Source of the DNA: Mucilaginibacter myungsuensis
Lineage (GTDB): Bacteria > Bacteroidota > Bacteroidia > Sphingobacteriales > Sphingobacteriaceae
Reading direction: 5' to 3'
NCBI RefSeq assembly: GCF_015222005.1
Contig: NZ_JADFFL010000006.1
Span: forward strand, 1 to 64,000
DNA length: 64,000 nt
Translations under genes and position numbers: made by a program
Notes under the pieces: model-generated
Database searches by the model: none
Seen by the model: the letters and a program-made list of their open reading frames with translations, nothing else
Told to the model about the DNA's origin: nothing
In this document: piece by piece, positions 27,750 through 36,197 of the stretch
Position numbering within the stretch: the first letter of the stretch is position 1
How the letters are laid out: each line of letters opens with the position of its first letter

Positions 27750-29018
27750 CTACCTTTTATCCACAAACTTCACAGCCTTCCTCCCCGCCTCGGGGAATTG
27801 GATCTTCACCATTTCTTCGGCAGTAAGGTATTTGATCATCGGGCTAACCCTTAACCTGGCTTGCAGGTAAGCGCGGATACGGTGGTCGCATTCGTCGCTG
27901 TTATCCGCAGGTACCAGATACAATTGCACCTGATCCAGGCCAATCTCGTCCGAATAGATCTCGATCACAAAGTCCAGTATTTCTTCGCGCTCGTTCAGCA
28001 GGTCGAACAATGCCGGTGGGTATAACGTCGTCCCTTTAAATTTGATCATTTGTTTTTTACGGCCGATCAATGGCGATAAGCGCAAACTATCCCTTCCGCA
28101 AGCGCAAGGCTCGTCCATGTAGGTACAAATATCGCCTGTTTTGTAACGTAACAACGGCATGGCCTCTACACCCAAAGTTGTAATGGTTACCTCGCCGGGG
28201 GTATTTGGCGGGACAGGTTGGTCGTCCTCACCCAATAATTCTACAATAACCAGTTCGGGTTGGTGGTGCCCACCTTTACCTGCGACGCATTCCGTAAAAG
28301 CGGTCTGCATTTCAGTTGACGCATAAGTGCTGAAGAGTTGGATATCCCACTCTTCAGTTATCTTTTTGCCCAGCATATTCAGCGACAGATCGGTATTGCG
28401 GATATTCTCGCCAATGCAGATCGCTTTTTTTACCGAGGTGCTGTTCATGTTGATGCCGTTGGCCTTGGCAAAAGCGATCAGCTTTAAAATAAAAGACGGT
28501 ACAGCAACGATAGCCGTTGGTTTCAACCTTTTTATGGTCTCCCATTGCAGCGATGGAACCCCCGGGCCAAGCCTGATAATACTTGCCCCCATTTTGCGGA
28601 TGCCCGAATAGTAGGCGATGCCGGCCATAAATTGCCTGTCTAAGGTCAGCATTAACTGATAGACATCGTTAGGGCGGCCATCAGCTATGCGGAAAGAATT
28701 ATGTTCATTCTCGGCCAGGCGCAGCAGGTCGTTCTCGGTCAACGGTACAGTTACCGGGCTGCCTAAAGTACCTGAGGTAGATGTGTATTCGATGATCTTA
28801 CCGCGTGGTACGCAAAGGAAATCATCGTTGCGGTTTTGCAGGTCGTCTTTTTCGGTGGTAGGTAGTTTGATTAGGTCGGCCAGTGTTCTTACCGACGAGA
28901 TGTCGATCGCCTGTTTATCGAACATTTCGCGATAGTAGGGCGAGTTTTGCGATAGATAGACCAACAGTTCCCGCAGTTTTTGTTCCTGCAGTTGGATAGT
29001 GCTTTGGGATAATGCCAT
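27750..29018 (-). CDS. PaaK-like adenylate-forming ligase
   Basis: Cytoplasmic member of the phenylacetate-CoA ligase (PaaK) branch of ANL enzymes, 422 residues. The phosphate-binding motif is YTSTSGTLGSPVTV (about 77-90). The A5-type motif is STYASTEMQTAF, and RYKTGDICTY and GRKKQMIKFKGTTLYP mark the hinge and C-terminal domain. Length and motifs fit an acyl/aryl acid:CoA or acyl-carrier ligase. It follows acpS directly (its ATG abuts the acpS stop), so it may load an acyl or aryl acid onto a carrier protein. Substrate unknown. Confidence 0.85.
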   Translation of the reverse strand: MALSQSTIQLQEQKLRELLVYLSQNSPYYREMFDKQAIDISSVRTLADLIKLPTTEKDDLQNRNDDFLCVPRGKIIEYTSTSGTLGSPVTVPLTENDLLRLAENEHNSFRIADGRPNDVYQLMLTLDRQFMAGIAYYSGIRKMGASIIRLGPGVPSLQWETIKRLKPTAIVAVPSFILKLIAFAKANGINMNSTSVKKAICIGENIRNTDLSLNMLGKKITEEWDIQLFSTYASTEMQTAFTECVAGKGGHHQPELVIVELLGEDDQPVPPNTPGEVTITTLGVEAMPLLRYKTGDICTYMDEPCACGRDSLRLSPLIGRKKQMIKFKGTTLYPPALFDLLNEREEILDFVIEIYSDEIGLDQVQLYLVPADNSDECDHRIRAYLQARLRVSPMIKYLTAEEMVKIQFPEAGRKAVKFVDKR

Positions 29019-29393
29019 TTACTTTTCGATAACGACCACTGCCGACGCCAATTCCTTCAGGTGGGTTAATGACACCTGGATATTTTTTAGCTTCAGTTTT
29101 TTGATGGTCTCGGCGGTTAAACCAATAAATGATATCTCCGGTTTGCCGTTAGGCGCATTTAATATTTGCACCTCGTTAAAAGCGGTACCATCCAGCCAGC
29201 CAGTACCGATGGCTTTAAAAAAAGCTTCCTTAGCGGCGTACCGTGCGGCATAGTGCTCAAAGCGGTTGGTCTTAGGCTGACAATAAGCTATCTCTGACTG
29301 AGAGAAGACCAGTTCCCTAAAGCCGCTTTCTTTTTTCATGCTCTCCTTTAAACGGGGCACTTCTATCATATCTATACCTACGCCTGATACCAT
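29019..29393 (-). CDS. acpS: Holo-[acyl-carrier-protein] synthase
   Basis: Transfers 4'-phosphopantetheine from CoA to apo-ACP. The 124-residue protein has the magnesium-binding signatures VGIDMIEVPR (D8) and RYAAKEAFFKA (E56) of the AcpS family at the usual spacing. The downstream PaaK-like ligase gene begins at the base after its stop codon, a coupled pair. Confidence 0.95.
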   Translation of the reverse strand: MVSGVGIDMIEVPRLKESMKKESGFRELVFSQSEIAYCQPKTNRFEHYAARYAAKEAFFKAIGTGWLDGTAFNEVQILNAPNGKPEISFIGLTAETIKKLKLKNIQVSLTHLKELASAVVVIEK

Positions 29394-29460
29394 TTTGTGT
29401 TACGGGTTAAAGTCCAAATCTAACAAAAACGACGGAAACTGAGGGTACACGCGCCAGTAG

Positions 29461-29493
29461 CTTGCCTTTATGCTGAACTATTAATTATATTTG
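29461..29493 (+). promoter_or_regulatory. Promoter of the toxin-antitoxin module
   Basis: CTTG (29461-29464), 21-bp spacer, TATATTTG (29486-29493). The antitoxin ATG at 29497 follows only 3 bp later, implying a leaderless or near-leaderless transcript. Confidence 0.45.
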
Positions 29494-29496
29494 TAT

Positions 29497-29700
29497 ATGG
29501 ACGCATTGATAGTTTATCCGGAAAACAATGAGCAAATGGCCGCATTAAAAAATGTTATCGATACCATGCATATTGCTTATCAGCAACAGGAGGAGATTTA
29601 TCCCGACTATGTGATCGAGGGAGTAAAACGCTCTTTAGAAGAAGCAAAAAAAGGTCACTATAAACCATATACCGGAATAAAAGATATGTTAAAAGGCTGA
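29497..29700 (+). CDS. Antitoxin of a RelE/ParE-type module
   Basis: A 67-residue acidic protein: MDALIVYPENNEQMAALKNV, then a helix (HIAYQQQEEIYPDYVIEG) and a C-terminal YTGIKDMLKG. It resembles the small DUF2683-type antitoxins that precede toxin genes in Bacteroidetes; the match is by pattern and not certain. The start chosen (29497) is the ATG after a TTG. Its TGA overlaps the toxin ATG by one base, the coupling usual in such modules. Confidence 0.8.
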   Translation: MDALIVYPENNEQMAALKNVIDTMHIAYQQQEEIYPDYVIEGVKRSLEEAKKGHYKPYTGIKDMLKG

Positions 29701-29984
29701 TGGCTTTAGAGGTAGTCTATTCGGACAGAGCGCAAGAAACGCTACGTCTAACCTATAACCTTATCAGCTTTAAATTTGGGATTAAGGCAGCAAATGATTT
29801 CTCTAATAAAGCGGAAAGAACGATCCGCCTGATAGCGTTTCAACCGTATATGTATAAGGCATCGACCATAGATGCAGATGTCCGCATTGCTACTATCACT
29901 CGCCAAACGTCATTGTTCTATTTTGTTGCTGATACCAAGGTCATCCTTTTATTTTTCTTCGATAACAGACAAGAACCTCTCTAA
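29700..29984 (+). CDS. RelE/ParE-family toxin
   Basis: A 94-residue toxin-like protein of the RelE/ParE superfamily: MALEVVYSDRAQETL at the N-terminus, FGIKAANDFSNKAERTI in the middle helix, and the typical C-terminal strands TSLFYFVADTKVILLFFFDNRQ. RelE-type toxins cleave mRNA on the ribosome and ParE-type toxins poison gyrase; sequence alone does not decide. It is translationally coupled to the antitoxin and followed by a terminator at 30015-30042. Confidence 0.87.
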   Translation: MALEVVYSDRAQETLRLTYNLISFKFGIKAANDFSNKAERTIRLIAFQPYMYKASTIDADVRIATITRQTSLFYFVADTKVILLFFFDNRQEPL

Positions 29985-30014
29985 GTTCTTCCATGTTTGA
30001 TAGATCATATAACA

Positions 30015-30042
30015 AAAGCGCCCGATTTCCCGGGCGCTTTTT
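30015..30042. terminator. Bidirectional terminator after the toxin gene
   Basis: AAAGCGCCCG (30015-30024) pairs perfectly with CGGGCGCTTT (30031-30040) around ATTTCC, with T runs on both sides. It serves the toxin gene (+) and the gene at 30045 (-). Confidence 0.85.
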
Positions 30043-30044
30043 AT

Positions 30045-30506
30045 TTATTTCTTCTCGGTATGCTTCTTAACTTCCGATTTATCGATCACCACATAAATGG
30101 TATCCACCACCCGGCCTGCACGGCCCTGCTCGTGGAATAAGCTGGTCAAGGCGGTGTCCAGCACCTCTACCTTGGTAACAAAGTGGCTGGTCTCGCCACG
30201 GTTATTAAACCAATTCTTGCCACGGGTTTGGTGGTAGACCAATTTTACCTTCCAGCCTTTTTCGGCAGCGGCCTGTAATTGTTTGATCACGGCCGGATCC
30301 TCGTTATTATTATCCACCGAAAAATCGAACGGTACACTACTGTTCATCCCGGTTTGGGTCACGTTCAGGTGCCCCTCCCATGATTTCCATTTAACACCCG
30401 TGTATGATAGCTGAGTGATCACGCCAATACGTTCGCCGTTAGAGTAGTTTTCGGTGCAGGAGGCAAGTCCGGTCAATATCAATGCTGCAAGTAATAGTTT
30501 TTTCAT
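30045..30506 (-). CDS. Small conserved lipoprotein
   Basis: A 153-residue lipoprotein with signal MKKLLLAALILTGLASC. Its body includes NYSNGERIGVITQLSYTG, WKSWEGHLNVTQTG and a long strand DTIYVVIDKSEV. The ERxGxIxKxSxKGxxxKxWEG pattern is shared with small proteins in many bacteria and phages of unknown function. It is convergent with the toxin gene; the 134-bp gap upstream holds an ATCCCTA/TAGGGAT inverted repeat (30507-30543) that may be an operator. Confidence 0.78.
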   Translation of the reverse strand: MKKLLLAALILTGLASCTENYSNGERIGVITQLSYTGVKWKSWEGHLNVTQTGMNSSVPFDFSVDNNNEDPAVIKQLQAAAEKGWKVKLVYHQTRGKNWFNNRGETSHFVTKVEVLDTALTSLFHEQGRAGRVVDTIYVVIDKSEVKKHTEKK

Positions 30507-30640
30507 ATCCCTAAATATAGTTTTTAATTAGAGATATAGGGATGGCATTTGTTACAGGATGCTTTAGTAGCCTACAGGCTTATCACGACAGATACCGTAT
30601 AATTCGTGTCCTGATATTAAAGTTCGGGGTAAGGCTAATA

Positions 30641-31120
30641 CTACCCCTTCATCTCCCGTTTCTTCCTAAAAAACCCCTTCACCAATTCCGAACATTCGTT
30701 TTCGCGGATGCCGCCGGTGATCAGGGTTTTAGGGTGGGTGATCTTTTGGTTCAGCCTGCCAAAGCCCATGCGGACATCGTACGCCCCAAAAACGATTCTC
30801 CCAACCTGGAACCAATAACTCGCCCCTGCGCACATTACGCAGGGTTCCATGGTTACGTACAGGGTACAATCCTTTAAATATTTACCGCCTATATAGTTGG
30901 TTGCCGCCGTGAGGGCCTGCATCTCGGCATGGGCCGACACATCGTTCAACCGCTCGGTAAGGTTATGGCCACGGCCAATGATCTTTCCCTGGCAAACCAC
31001 AATGGCGCCAATGGGTATCTCGTCCTCCGCTAAGGCGTAGTGGGCCTCGCGCAAGGCTTCGGCCATAAAAAAGTCATCGGGCGATATGGTGGCCTCGCCT
31101 TCAAAGTTGATATACCTCAT
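30641..31120 (-). CDS. tadA: tRNA adenosine(34) deaminase TadA
   Basis: Converts A34 of tRNA-Arg(ACG) to inosine. The start at 31120 (MRYINFEGEATISPDDFF) gives 159 residues, the normal length. A longer reading overlaps the preceding gene. The zinc and catalytic motifs are HAEMQAL and PCVMCAGA, with GRIVFGAYD and a C-terminal FFRKKRE as in TadA. Its ATG overlaps the stop of the SdpI-family gene (ATGA), so translation is coupled. Guanine deaminase-like relatives are less likely from the C-terminus. Confidence 0.93.
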   Translation of the reverse strand: MRYINFEGEATISPDDFFMAEALREAHYALAEDEIPIGAIVVCQGKIIGRGHNLTERLNDVSAHAEMQALTAATNYIGGKYLKDCTLYVTMEPCVMCAGASYWFQVGRIVFGAYDVRMGFGRLNQKITHPKTLITGGIRENECSELVKGFFRKKREMKG

Positions 31121-31497
31121 TCTGTATCTATCCCAAATTTCTCTTTCAAATGGCGCTCGGTCCTGTTCCGCATTGTCATGCCGCCAACCAAGGCAGCAGC
31201 CATATTGCCAAACATACCTATCTGTGTCCACATCGCATTAAGCGGGGTGATATAACGGACCGCCGTCATGATGATCAAGCCTGCCAAAATTATCCCCAGC
31301 CCCATCCTGATCATCACGACGGGGGCGTAACGGTTAGCCTCGGCCCAAACTTCAGGCGAGCTTTCGGTAGCCGGACTACTGTAGCCGTAATAGCCATTCA
31401 CTTTTTTGGGTGGCCATGTGCGCTGGATAAAACCGAACAGTAGGAATACCATCCCTATGGTTTGCGGGCCGTACAGCCAGTTTATTACTTCTTTCAT
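31117..31497 (-). CDS. SdpI-family membrane protein, paralogue 2
   Basis: A 126-residue inner-membrane protein with three or four hydrophobic segments, and NGYYGYSSPATESSPEVWAEANRY near residue 35-58 matching the SdpI/YhfL family motif. In Bacillus the SdpI protein gives immunity to the SdpC toxin. Most family members are of unknown role, so immunity cannot be claimed. It is a tandem paralogue of the preceding gene and overlaps tadA by 4 bp, inside the csaA-tadA operon. Confidence 0.83.
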   Translation of the reverse strand: MKEVINWLYGPQTIGMVFLLFGFIQRTWPPKKVNGYYGYSSPATESSPEVWAEANRYAPVVMIRMGLGIILAGLIIMTAVRYITPLNAMWTQIGMFGNMAAALVGGMTMRNRTERHLKEKFGIDTE

Positions 31498-31501
31498 GTG
31501 T

Positions 31502-31915
31502 TTAAATGTTTTGGTGCTCGTTATTCCGTATGTTGTTTTTGTCGCTAAACGTCTTTTCCAGGTGCCGTTCTGTTTTGGTCAGCAGCACTGCCACACTGGC
31601 AAAACAGCTACCCAGGATAGAAATTAAAGTAATAGCAGCAAAAACCTCTTCGGACGTTGGGATGAAGTACAGACCGGCGGCGGTAATAACCCCTATCGCG
31701 ATCAGCACCCAGCCTAAATTGATCATTAGGTTGGCCGAGTAGCGGTTGGCCTCGTCCCAGGCCTGCTGGTTTTGCATGGACGCCGTTGTGCGGTAGCCGT
31801 ACAGGCTATTGATCTTTTTAGGCTGCCACTTTTTTTGCAAAGAAGCGGCTATCACAAATATGATCCCGATGAGGTGCGGTCCTACAAAAAGTCCGGCTAA
31901 TTCTTTATCCGTCAT
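31502..31915 (-). CDS. SdpI-family membrane protein, paralogue 1
   Basis: Similar to its downstream neighbour, 137 residues: an N-terminal membrane segment, KKWQPKKINSLYGYRT and AWDEANRYS, then two more membrane segments and a basic C-terminus (LTKTERHLEKTF). It begins 1 bp after csaA and ends 4 bp before its paralogue, so all are one transcript. Role unknown. Confidence 0.83.
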   Translation of the reverse strand: MTDKELAGLFVGPHLIGIIFVIAASLQKKWQPKKINSLYGYRTTASMQNQQAWDEANRYSANLMINLGWVLIAIGVITAAGLYFIPTSEEVFAAITLISILGSCFASVAVLLTKTERHLEKTFSDKNNIRNNEHQNI

Positions 31916-31916
31916 A

Positions 31917-32252
31917 TCAGATCAGTTTGCTGCCGTTAGGCACGGGTTTGTCAACGGCCGATAGTACAATATCGCCGTTCTCGTCGGCCAAACCCGTCAC
32001 CAAAAACTCCGACATAAAGTTAGCTATCTGCTTTTTAGGGAAGTTGGTGACGCCTATGATCTGGCGACCGATCAATTCGTCCTTAGTGTAATGCTTAGTG
32101 ATCTGCGCGCTGGACCAGCGGATGCCGTATTCGCCAAAATCTACCTGTAATTTATAGGCCGGTTTACGCGCCTCGGGGAAATCCAGTACCTGCAACACGG
32201 TGCCTGCTCTTAACTCTACTTTCTCAAAATCGTGCCATGAGATGGTTTCCAT
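31917..32252 (-). CDS. csaA: tRNA-binding protein CsaA
   Basis: A 111-residue OB-fold (EMAP/tRNA-bind domain) protein. The sequence contains ELRAGTVLQV, GEYGIRWSSAQIT, NFPKKQIANFMSEFL and NGSKLI, the CsaA family signature. CsaA binds tRNA and acts as a secretion-related chaperone in Bacillus. It is the first gene of a tight four-gene operon ending in tadA. Confidence 0.92.
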   Translation of the reverse strand: METISWHDFEKVELRAGTVLQVLDFPEARKPAYKLQVDFGEYGIRWSSAQITKHYTKDELIGRQIIGVTNFPKKQIANFMSEFLVTGLADENGDIVLSAVDKPVPNGSKLI

Positions 32253-32264
32253 AGCGCAAGATAG

Positions 32265-32645
32265 CTATTTTCCGCCCTTGGCTATAAATGCTTTTATGGC
32301 TTTTTGCGCATCAGGCGATGCCATATTGTAAACCACTTTGTCGTAAGCCTTAAAGTCGACACACCAGGGATAAAGGAATTTGGCGCAGGCCAACTTATAC
32401 TCGTCGGTCGCGAATTGATTCAACAGTTTTAATTCCTGGGCTACGGTAATGCCATCTGCATTGTTCTGTACGCCACCTTTCACAACGTCCAGTTTACGGT
32501 AGTCGCCGTTCTGATTCTTCATGGACATTAAGATGCTTTCTATAGCCATATCGCTCATGGCCAGGGTAGGGCGCTTTTTAGGCGGCCTGGCAAAGGTAAA
32601 TGCCGAAAAAGTGAACAGGGCGATAATAGCGATCAGAGGTTTCAT
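32265..32645 (-). CDS. DUF4476 secreted protein
   Basis: Exported protein of 126 residues (signal peptide about 1-20, MKPLIAIIALFTFSAFTFA). The rest is a single DUF4476 domain with IESILMSMKNQNGDYRKLDVV, ITVAQELKLLNQFATDEYKLAC and a C-terminal AQKAIKAFIA. Function unknown. It ends 13 bp before the csaA start and probably belongs to the same transcript. Confidence 0.85.
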   Translation of the reverse strand: MKPLIAIIALFTFSAFTFARPPKKRPTLAMSDMAIESILMSMKNQNGDYRKLDVVKGGVQNNADGITVAQELKLLNQFATDEYKLACAKFLYPWCVDFKAYDKVVYNMASPDAQKAIKAFIAKGGK

Positions 32646-32675
32646 ATCCGCAATAGTTTGATATACTAATATCGC

Positions 32676-33344
32676 TTATTTTCTGATAGTTATGGCATGT
32701 ATATCTTTAACCTCGATGATCGTGCTTTGATAACCATGCAAAGTAACCTGTATCATCGCATCAGCCACTTGTTGCAAGGTGGAAATACTGTTAGGGAACA
32801 GCACTTTAATGATCGGCACCATCCATGATAGCCACCAATATAATTTGTTGACATTCTTAGCACCTTTGGTAGGTGTCATCACTCCCGGGCGAAAGTTGAA
32901 CACTTGTTTAAAAGGAAGTTTGGCTATATCATTTTCGGTCTTGCCTTTAACACGCGCCCAGCGGGTCTTGCCCTGTTCGGTGCTATCGGTGCCGGCGCCT
33001 GATACGTAGCAAAAGGTCATCTCCGGATTACGTTTGGCCAATGTTTCGGCTACATGCATGGTGAGCGTATAGGTCATGCGGTAATAAGTATCCGCATCAA
33101 CCCCTACTGACGATATCCCCAGGCAAAAATAGCAAGCATCGTAGCCCGTCAATTGCTTTTCGATGGGTGATATGTCGAAGAAATCAGCATGAATGATCTC
33201 TTTCAACTTAGGGTGACTGAACCCGCTCGGTTTCCGGTTAACGATCAGCACTTCAGCCACCTCATCGCGAAGCAAACACTCTTGCAACACACCTTCGCCT
33301 ACCATGCCGGTAGCGCCTGTAATGATCACCTTTAGTTTTTTCAT
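32676..33344 (-). CDS. NAD(P)-binding Rossmann oxidoreductase (SDR / NAD(P)H-binding family)
   Basis: A 222-residue protein with the glycine-rich nucleotide-binding motif ITGATGMVGEG at 9-19 and a YFCLGISSVG segment near 72. There is no YxxxK catalytic pair, so it belongs to the atypical SDR group that includes NAD(P)H-binding and epimerase-like proteins rather than a classical reductase. It lies upstream of the DUF4476 and csaA genes on the same strand and downstream of the phosphoesterase gene. Substrate unknown. Confidence 0.83.
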   Translation of the reverse strand: MKKLKVIITGATGMVGEGVLQECLLRDEVAEVLIVNRKPSGFSHPKLKEIIHADFFDISPIEKQLTGYDACYFCLGISSVGVDADTYYRMTYTLTMHVAETLAKRNPEMTFCYVSGAGTDSTEQGKTRWARVKGKTENDIAKLPFKQVFNFRPGVMTPTKGAKNVNKLYWWLSWMVPIIKVLFPNSISTLQQVADAMIQVTLHGYQSTIIEVKDIHAITIRK

Positions 33345-33399
33345 ATTGCCACGTTAAGCTATATTATCACGATAGGCGCATGCGGTTCGGACGAATGAT

Positions 33400-34305
33400 C
33401 TAATAGTTCACATACCGTTCCTCAAAACTGCCATCGGCGTACAGATCTAACAATCCGTAAACGGGAGCGGTCTCGCGGCGGTTACCTTCCCACCAGGCAC
33501 CGCTTACCGCACCGTCACAAATATAGGTAACGTTATTATAAACCAATTTCTCGCGCAGGTGGATATGCCCGCTCAGGCATAACTTTACGTTAGGGTGTTT
33601 ATAAAACAGGCTGATGATCTTAGTCGTATCGGTGTGCATATCGCCGCCGTACATGGTCCAACGGTTGATGATGTTGTCTTCGATGAGGTTAGTAGCGGTT
33701 AGAATTGGGATGTGTGACATCACCAATATTGGCATGTTCTTATCCGTCTGCTCCAATTCTTTTTGCAACCAGTTAAATTGCTCGTCACCTAATTTGCCGA
33801 TATACCAGGTATTGTCAACATCTAAATGGACACTATCTAAGATAATGAACTTCCAGCCGCCTTTGATCATGCTGGAATACGACTTGGTTAATTGCAGTTG
33901 ATCTAAAGAATATTGCTTGCCGTAAACTGCTTGCCCTTTATTATTCTCGTTCCACCAGATGTCATGATTGCCCAAACAATAATGTACCGGCAGGTTACAA
34001 TCGGCTTTAAGGGTATCCTTCATCAGCTTCCATTGCGCGTTGATGACATCAATATTCTCCTTATTCATATCGAACACGATATCACCGCCATTCAAAATAA
34101 AGTCAACCTTGGGCGACTGCTTTTGTACATGGTGCAGGCAATTTACAAAACGCTTCGGCGCATCAAATTTATTCTTTAGGTGAATGTCGGTAAGGTGAGC
34201 CACTCTTAATACTGGTTTCTTTGTCGCGTTGATGTCACTACCTAAGGTTAGCGAGGGTGCTAACAGTAAGCCCCCAAGATTTTTTAGTGCCGATCTTCTT
34301 TCCAT
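33400..34305 (-). CDS. Exported calcineurin-like metallophosphoesterase
   Basis: A 301-residue exported enzyme. The start at 34305 (MERRSALKNLGGLLLAP) gives a signal peptide with RRSALK, similar to the twin-arginine SRRxFLK pattern, of interest because Tat genes occur at 3.1-3.8 kb. Metal motifs are in order: AHLTDIHLK, GGDIVFD, CLGNHDIW, VMSHIPI and LSGHIHLRE. Substrate unknown (phosphatase, phosphodiesterase or nucleotidase). A longer reading runs into a dispersed repeat and is rejected. Confidence 0.87.
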   Translation of the reverse strand: MERRSALKNLGGLLLAPSLTLGSDINATKKPVLRVAHLTDIHLKNKFDAPKRFVNCLHHVQKQSPKVDFILNGGDIVFDMNKENIDVINAQWKLMKDTLKADCNLPVHYCLGNHDIWWNENNKGQAVYGKQYSLDQLQLTKSYSSMIKGGWKFIILDSVHLDVDNTWYIGKLGDEQFNWLQKELEQTDKNMPILVMSHIPILTATNLIEDNIINRWTMYGGDMHTDTTKIISLFYKHPNVKLCLSGHIHLREKLVYNNVTYICDGAVSGAWWEGNRRETAPVYGLLDLYADGSFEERYVNY

Positions 34306-34421
34306 CTTTTGAATTTGGTGGAGCGAAGGTAGTAGCGGGATGTTTGGTTTGTGTTTTGGTTTTGTGAAGTTATTGGGAGGCAAAAGTTTGAGCAGTGCGA
34401 TAGATCTAACTTTGCGTGATA

Positions 34422-34557
34422 AGCCCGAGTCTCCCCGCTTGAGCGAGGATGCGCTGAACGATGATGAAGCAGAACCATTCATAGGGGTGTGTCCTTTCGC
34501 CGACTGTGCAACTGAAGGACACACCCCTGACCCCGCTCAAGCGGGGAAGCGAGACTT
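34422..34557 (-). repeat. Dispersed structured repeat, copy A
   Basis: About 136 bp: AGTCTCCCCGCTTGAGCG at one end and CCCCGCTCAAGCGGGG..GCGAGACTT at the other, enclosing GGGGTGTGTCC and its complement GGACACACCCC. The reverse complement matches copy B at 49839-50182 nearly base for base. It lies in the gap between the phosphoesterase and sucB genes; no gene is seen there. Confidence 0.87.
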
Positions 34558-34564
34558 AAAAGCA

Positions 34565-34595
34565 AAGAAAAAGCCCGACTCGTCGAGCCGGGCTT
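34565..34595 (-). terminator. Terminator of sucAB
   Basis: On the minus strand AAGCCCGGCTCG pairs with CGAGTCGGGCTT (one mismatch) and is followed by a T-rich run. It lies 40-70 bp beyond the sucB stop. Confidence 0.7.
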
Positions 34596-34611
34596 AAAGT
34601 GAATATGCTAA

Positions 34612-34634
34612 CTCCCCTTTAGGGGGCCGGAGGG
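34612..34634. repeat. Short dispersed repeat CTCCCCTTTAGGGGGCCGGAGGG, copy 2
   Basis: Abuts the sucB stop codon. Nearly the same as the unit at 9273-9299. Confidence 0.7.
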
Positions 34635-36197
34635 CTAAACGCCCAACAATAATCTTGCAGGATCTTCCAACAGTTGCTTAACGCGTACCAGGAAGCTTAC
34701 CGACTCGCGACCGTCGATGATGCGGTGATCATATGATAATGCTAAGTACATCATCGGGCGGATCACTACCTGACCGTTCACTGCTACCGGGCGCTCAATG
34801 ATATTGTGCATCCCTAAGATAGCCGATTGCGGCGAGTTGATGATCGGGGTCGACATCATCGAACCGAACACACCACCGTTAGTAATGGTGAAAGTACCGC
34901 CGGTCATTTCTTCGATAGTCAGTTTACTTTCGCGGGCTTTACCTGCTAATACTACGATCGCTTTTTCGATCTCGGCCAAGCTCATCGCGTCAGCGTTACG
35001 GATAACCGGAACTACCAGACCTTTAGGGGCCGATACCGCGATAGAGATATCTGCAAAGTTGCTGTAAACAACCTCTTCGCCTTCTATACGTGCACCAACG
35101 GCAGGCCATTCTTTTAGGGCCTCGGTAACGGCTTTGGTGAAGAAGGACATAAAGCCCAGGCCAACACCGTGTTTCTCTTTAAATTTATCTTTGTACTTAC
35201 CGCGCAACTCCATGATCGGTTGCATATCAACCTCGTTAAAGGTGGTCAGCATGGCGGTCTCGTTCTTAACCGCAACTAAGCGGCGGGCAACGGTCTTGCG
35301 CAGATTCGACATTTTTTCGCGTTTCTCGCCACGGGCATCAGCCTTAGCAGGAGCGCTTGGCGCAGCTGCAGGAGCAGCCGGTTTAGCGGCAGGAACTTCA
35401 GCAGGTTTCTGTGCGCCGATAGCATCACCTTTAGTGATACGGCCACCAACACCCGATCCGCTTACGCTTTCAGGAGCGATGCCTTTTTCGGCTAATATTT
35501 TACCGGCAGCTGGTGATGGTGTACCCGCAGCGTATCCGCTACCACCGGCAGCAGGAGTTGCAGCAGGCGCGGCACTTGCCACAGGAGCAGGTGCGCTGGT
35601 TGCAGCAGCCGAAGCAGCGCCACCGGCAGATATCGAACAAACCACAGCACCTATCGGTAACACATCACCTTCTTTAGCGATGGTCTTCAACGTGCCTGTT
35701 TGTTCGGCAGTTAATTCAAAAGTTGCTTTGTCTGATTCCAGTTCGGCAATGGCTTCGTCCATGGCTACTGTATCGCCGTCTTTTTTGATCCAGCGTGATA
35801 GGGTAACCTCGGTGATCGACTCACCAACGGCTGGTACTTTTACTTCTATCGCGGCGGCAGGTGCAGCAGCAGGAGCTTTTGGGGCCGGAGTTGCGGCAGG
35901 TGCAGCCTCAGCTACCGGTGCAGGAGCAGCTTCAGCGGCCGGAGCGGCAGCAGGTGCGCCCGCGCCTTCATCGATCTTAGCTACAGCAGTACCAATAGCG
36001 ATGGTTTCGCCTTCAGCAACTAAGGTGGTCAACGTGCCTGCTTTTTCGGCGGTCAATTCAAAAGTAGCTTTGTCTGATTCCAGTTCGGCTATTACTTCGT
36101 CCATGGCTACAACATCGCCGGTCTTTTTCTTCCAGCTTGATAGGGTAACTTCGGTGATAGATTCGCCAACGGCAGGAACTTTGATCTCTAAACTCAT
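34635..36197 (-). CDS. sucB: Dihydrolipoamide succinyltransferase E2 (two lipoyl domains)
   Basis: E2 core of 2-oxoglutarate dehydrogenase, 520 residues. Two lipoyl domains precede the rest, each with the lipoylated lysine in [12 protein letters not shown] (K43 and K157). Ala/Pro linkers separate them. A peripheral subunit-binding domain follows ([18 protein letters not shown], about 228-262) and then the catalytic domain with [10 protein letters not shown] (H491, D495). Many SucB proteins have one lipoyl domain; two is a variant also seen in related Bacteroidetes. It is 79 bp after sucA on the same strand, one operon. Confidence 0.95.
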   Translation of the reverse strand: MSLEIKVPAVGESITEVTLSSWKKKTGDVVAMDEVIAELESDKATFELTAEKAGTLTTLVAEGETIAIGTAVAKIDEGAGAPAAAPAAEAAPAPVAEAAPAATPAPKAPAAAPAAAIEVKVPAVGESITEVTLSRWIKKDGDTVAMDEAIAELESDKATFELTAEQTGTLKTIAKEGDVLPIGAVVCSISAGGAASAAATSAPAPVASAAPAATPAAGGSGYAAGTPSPAAGKILAEKGIAPESVSGSGVGGRITKGDAIGAQKPAEVPAAKPAAPAAAPSAPAKADARGEKREKMSNLRKTVARRLVAVKNETAMLTTFNEVDMQPIMELRGKYKDKFKEKHGVGLGFMSFFTKAVTEALKEWPAVGARIEGEEVVYSNFADISIAVSAPKGLVVPVIRNADAMSLAEIEKAIVVLAGKARESKLTIEEMTGGTFTITNGGVFGSMMSTPIINSPQSAILGMHNIIERPVAVNGQVVIRPMMYLALSYDHRIIDGRESVSFLVRVKQLLEDPARLLLGV

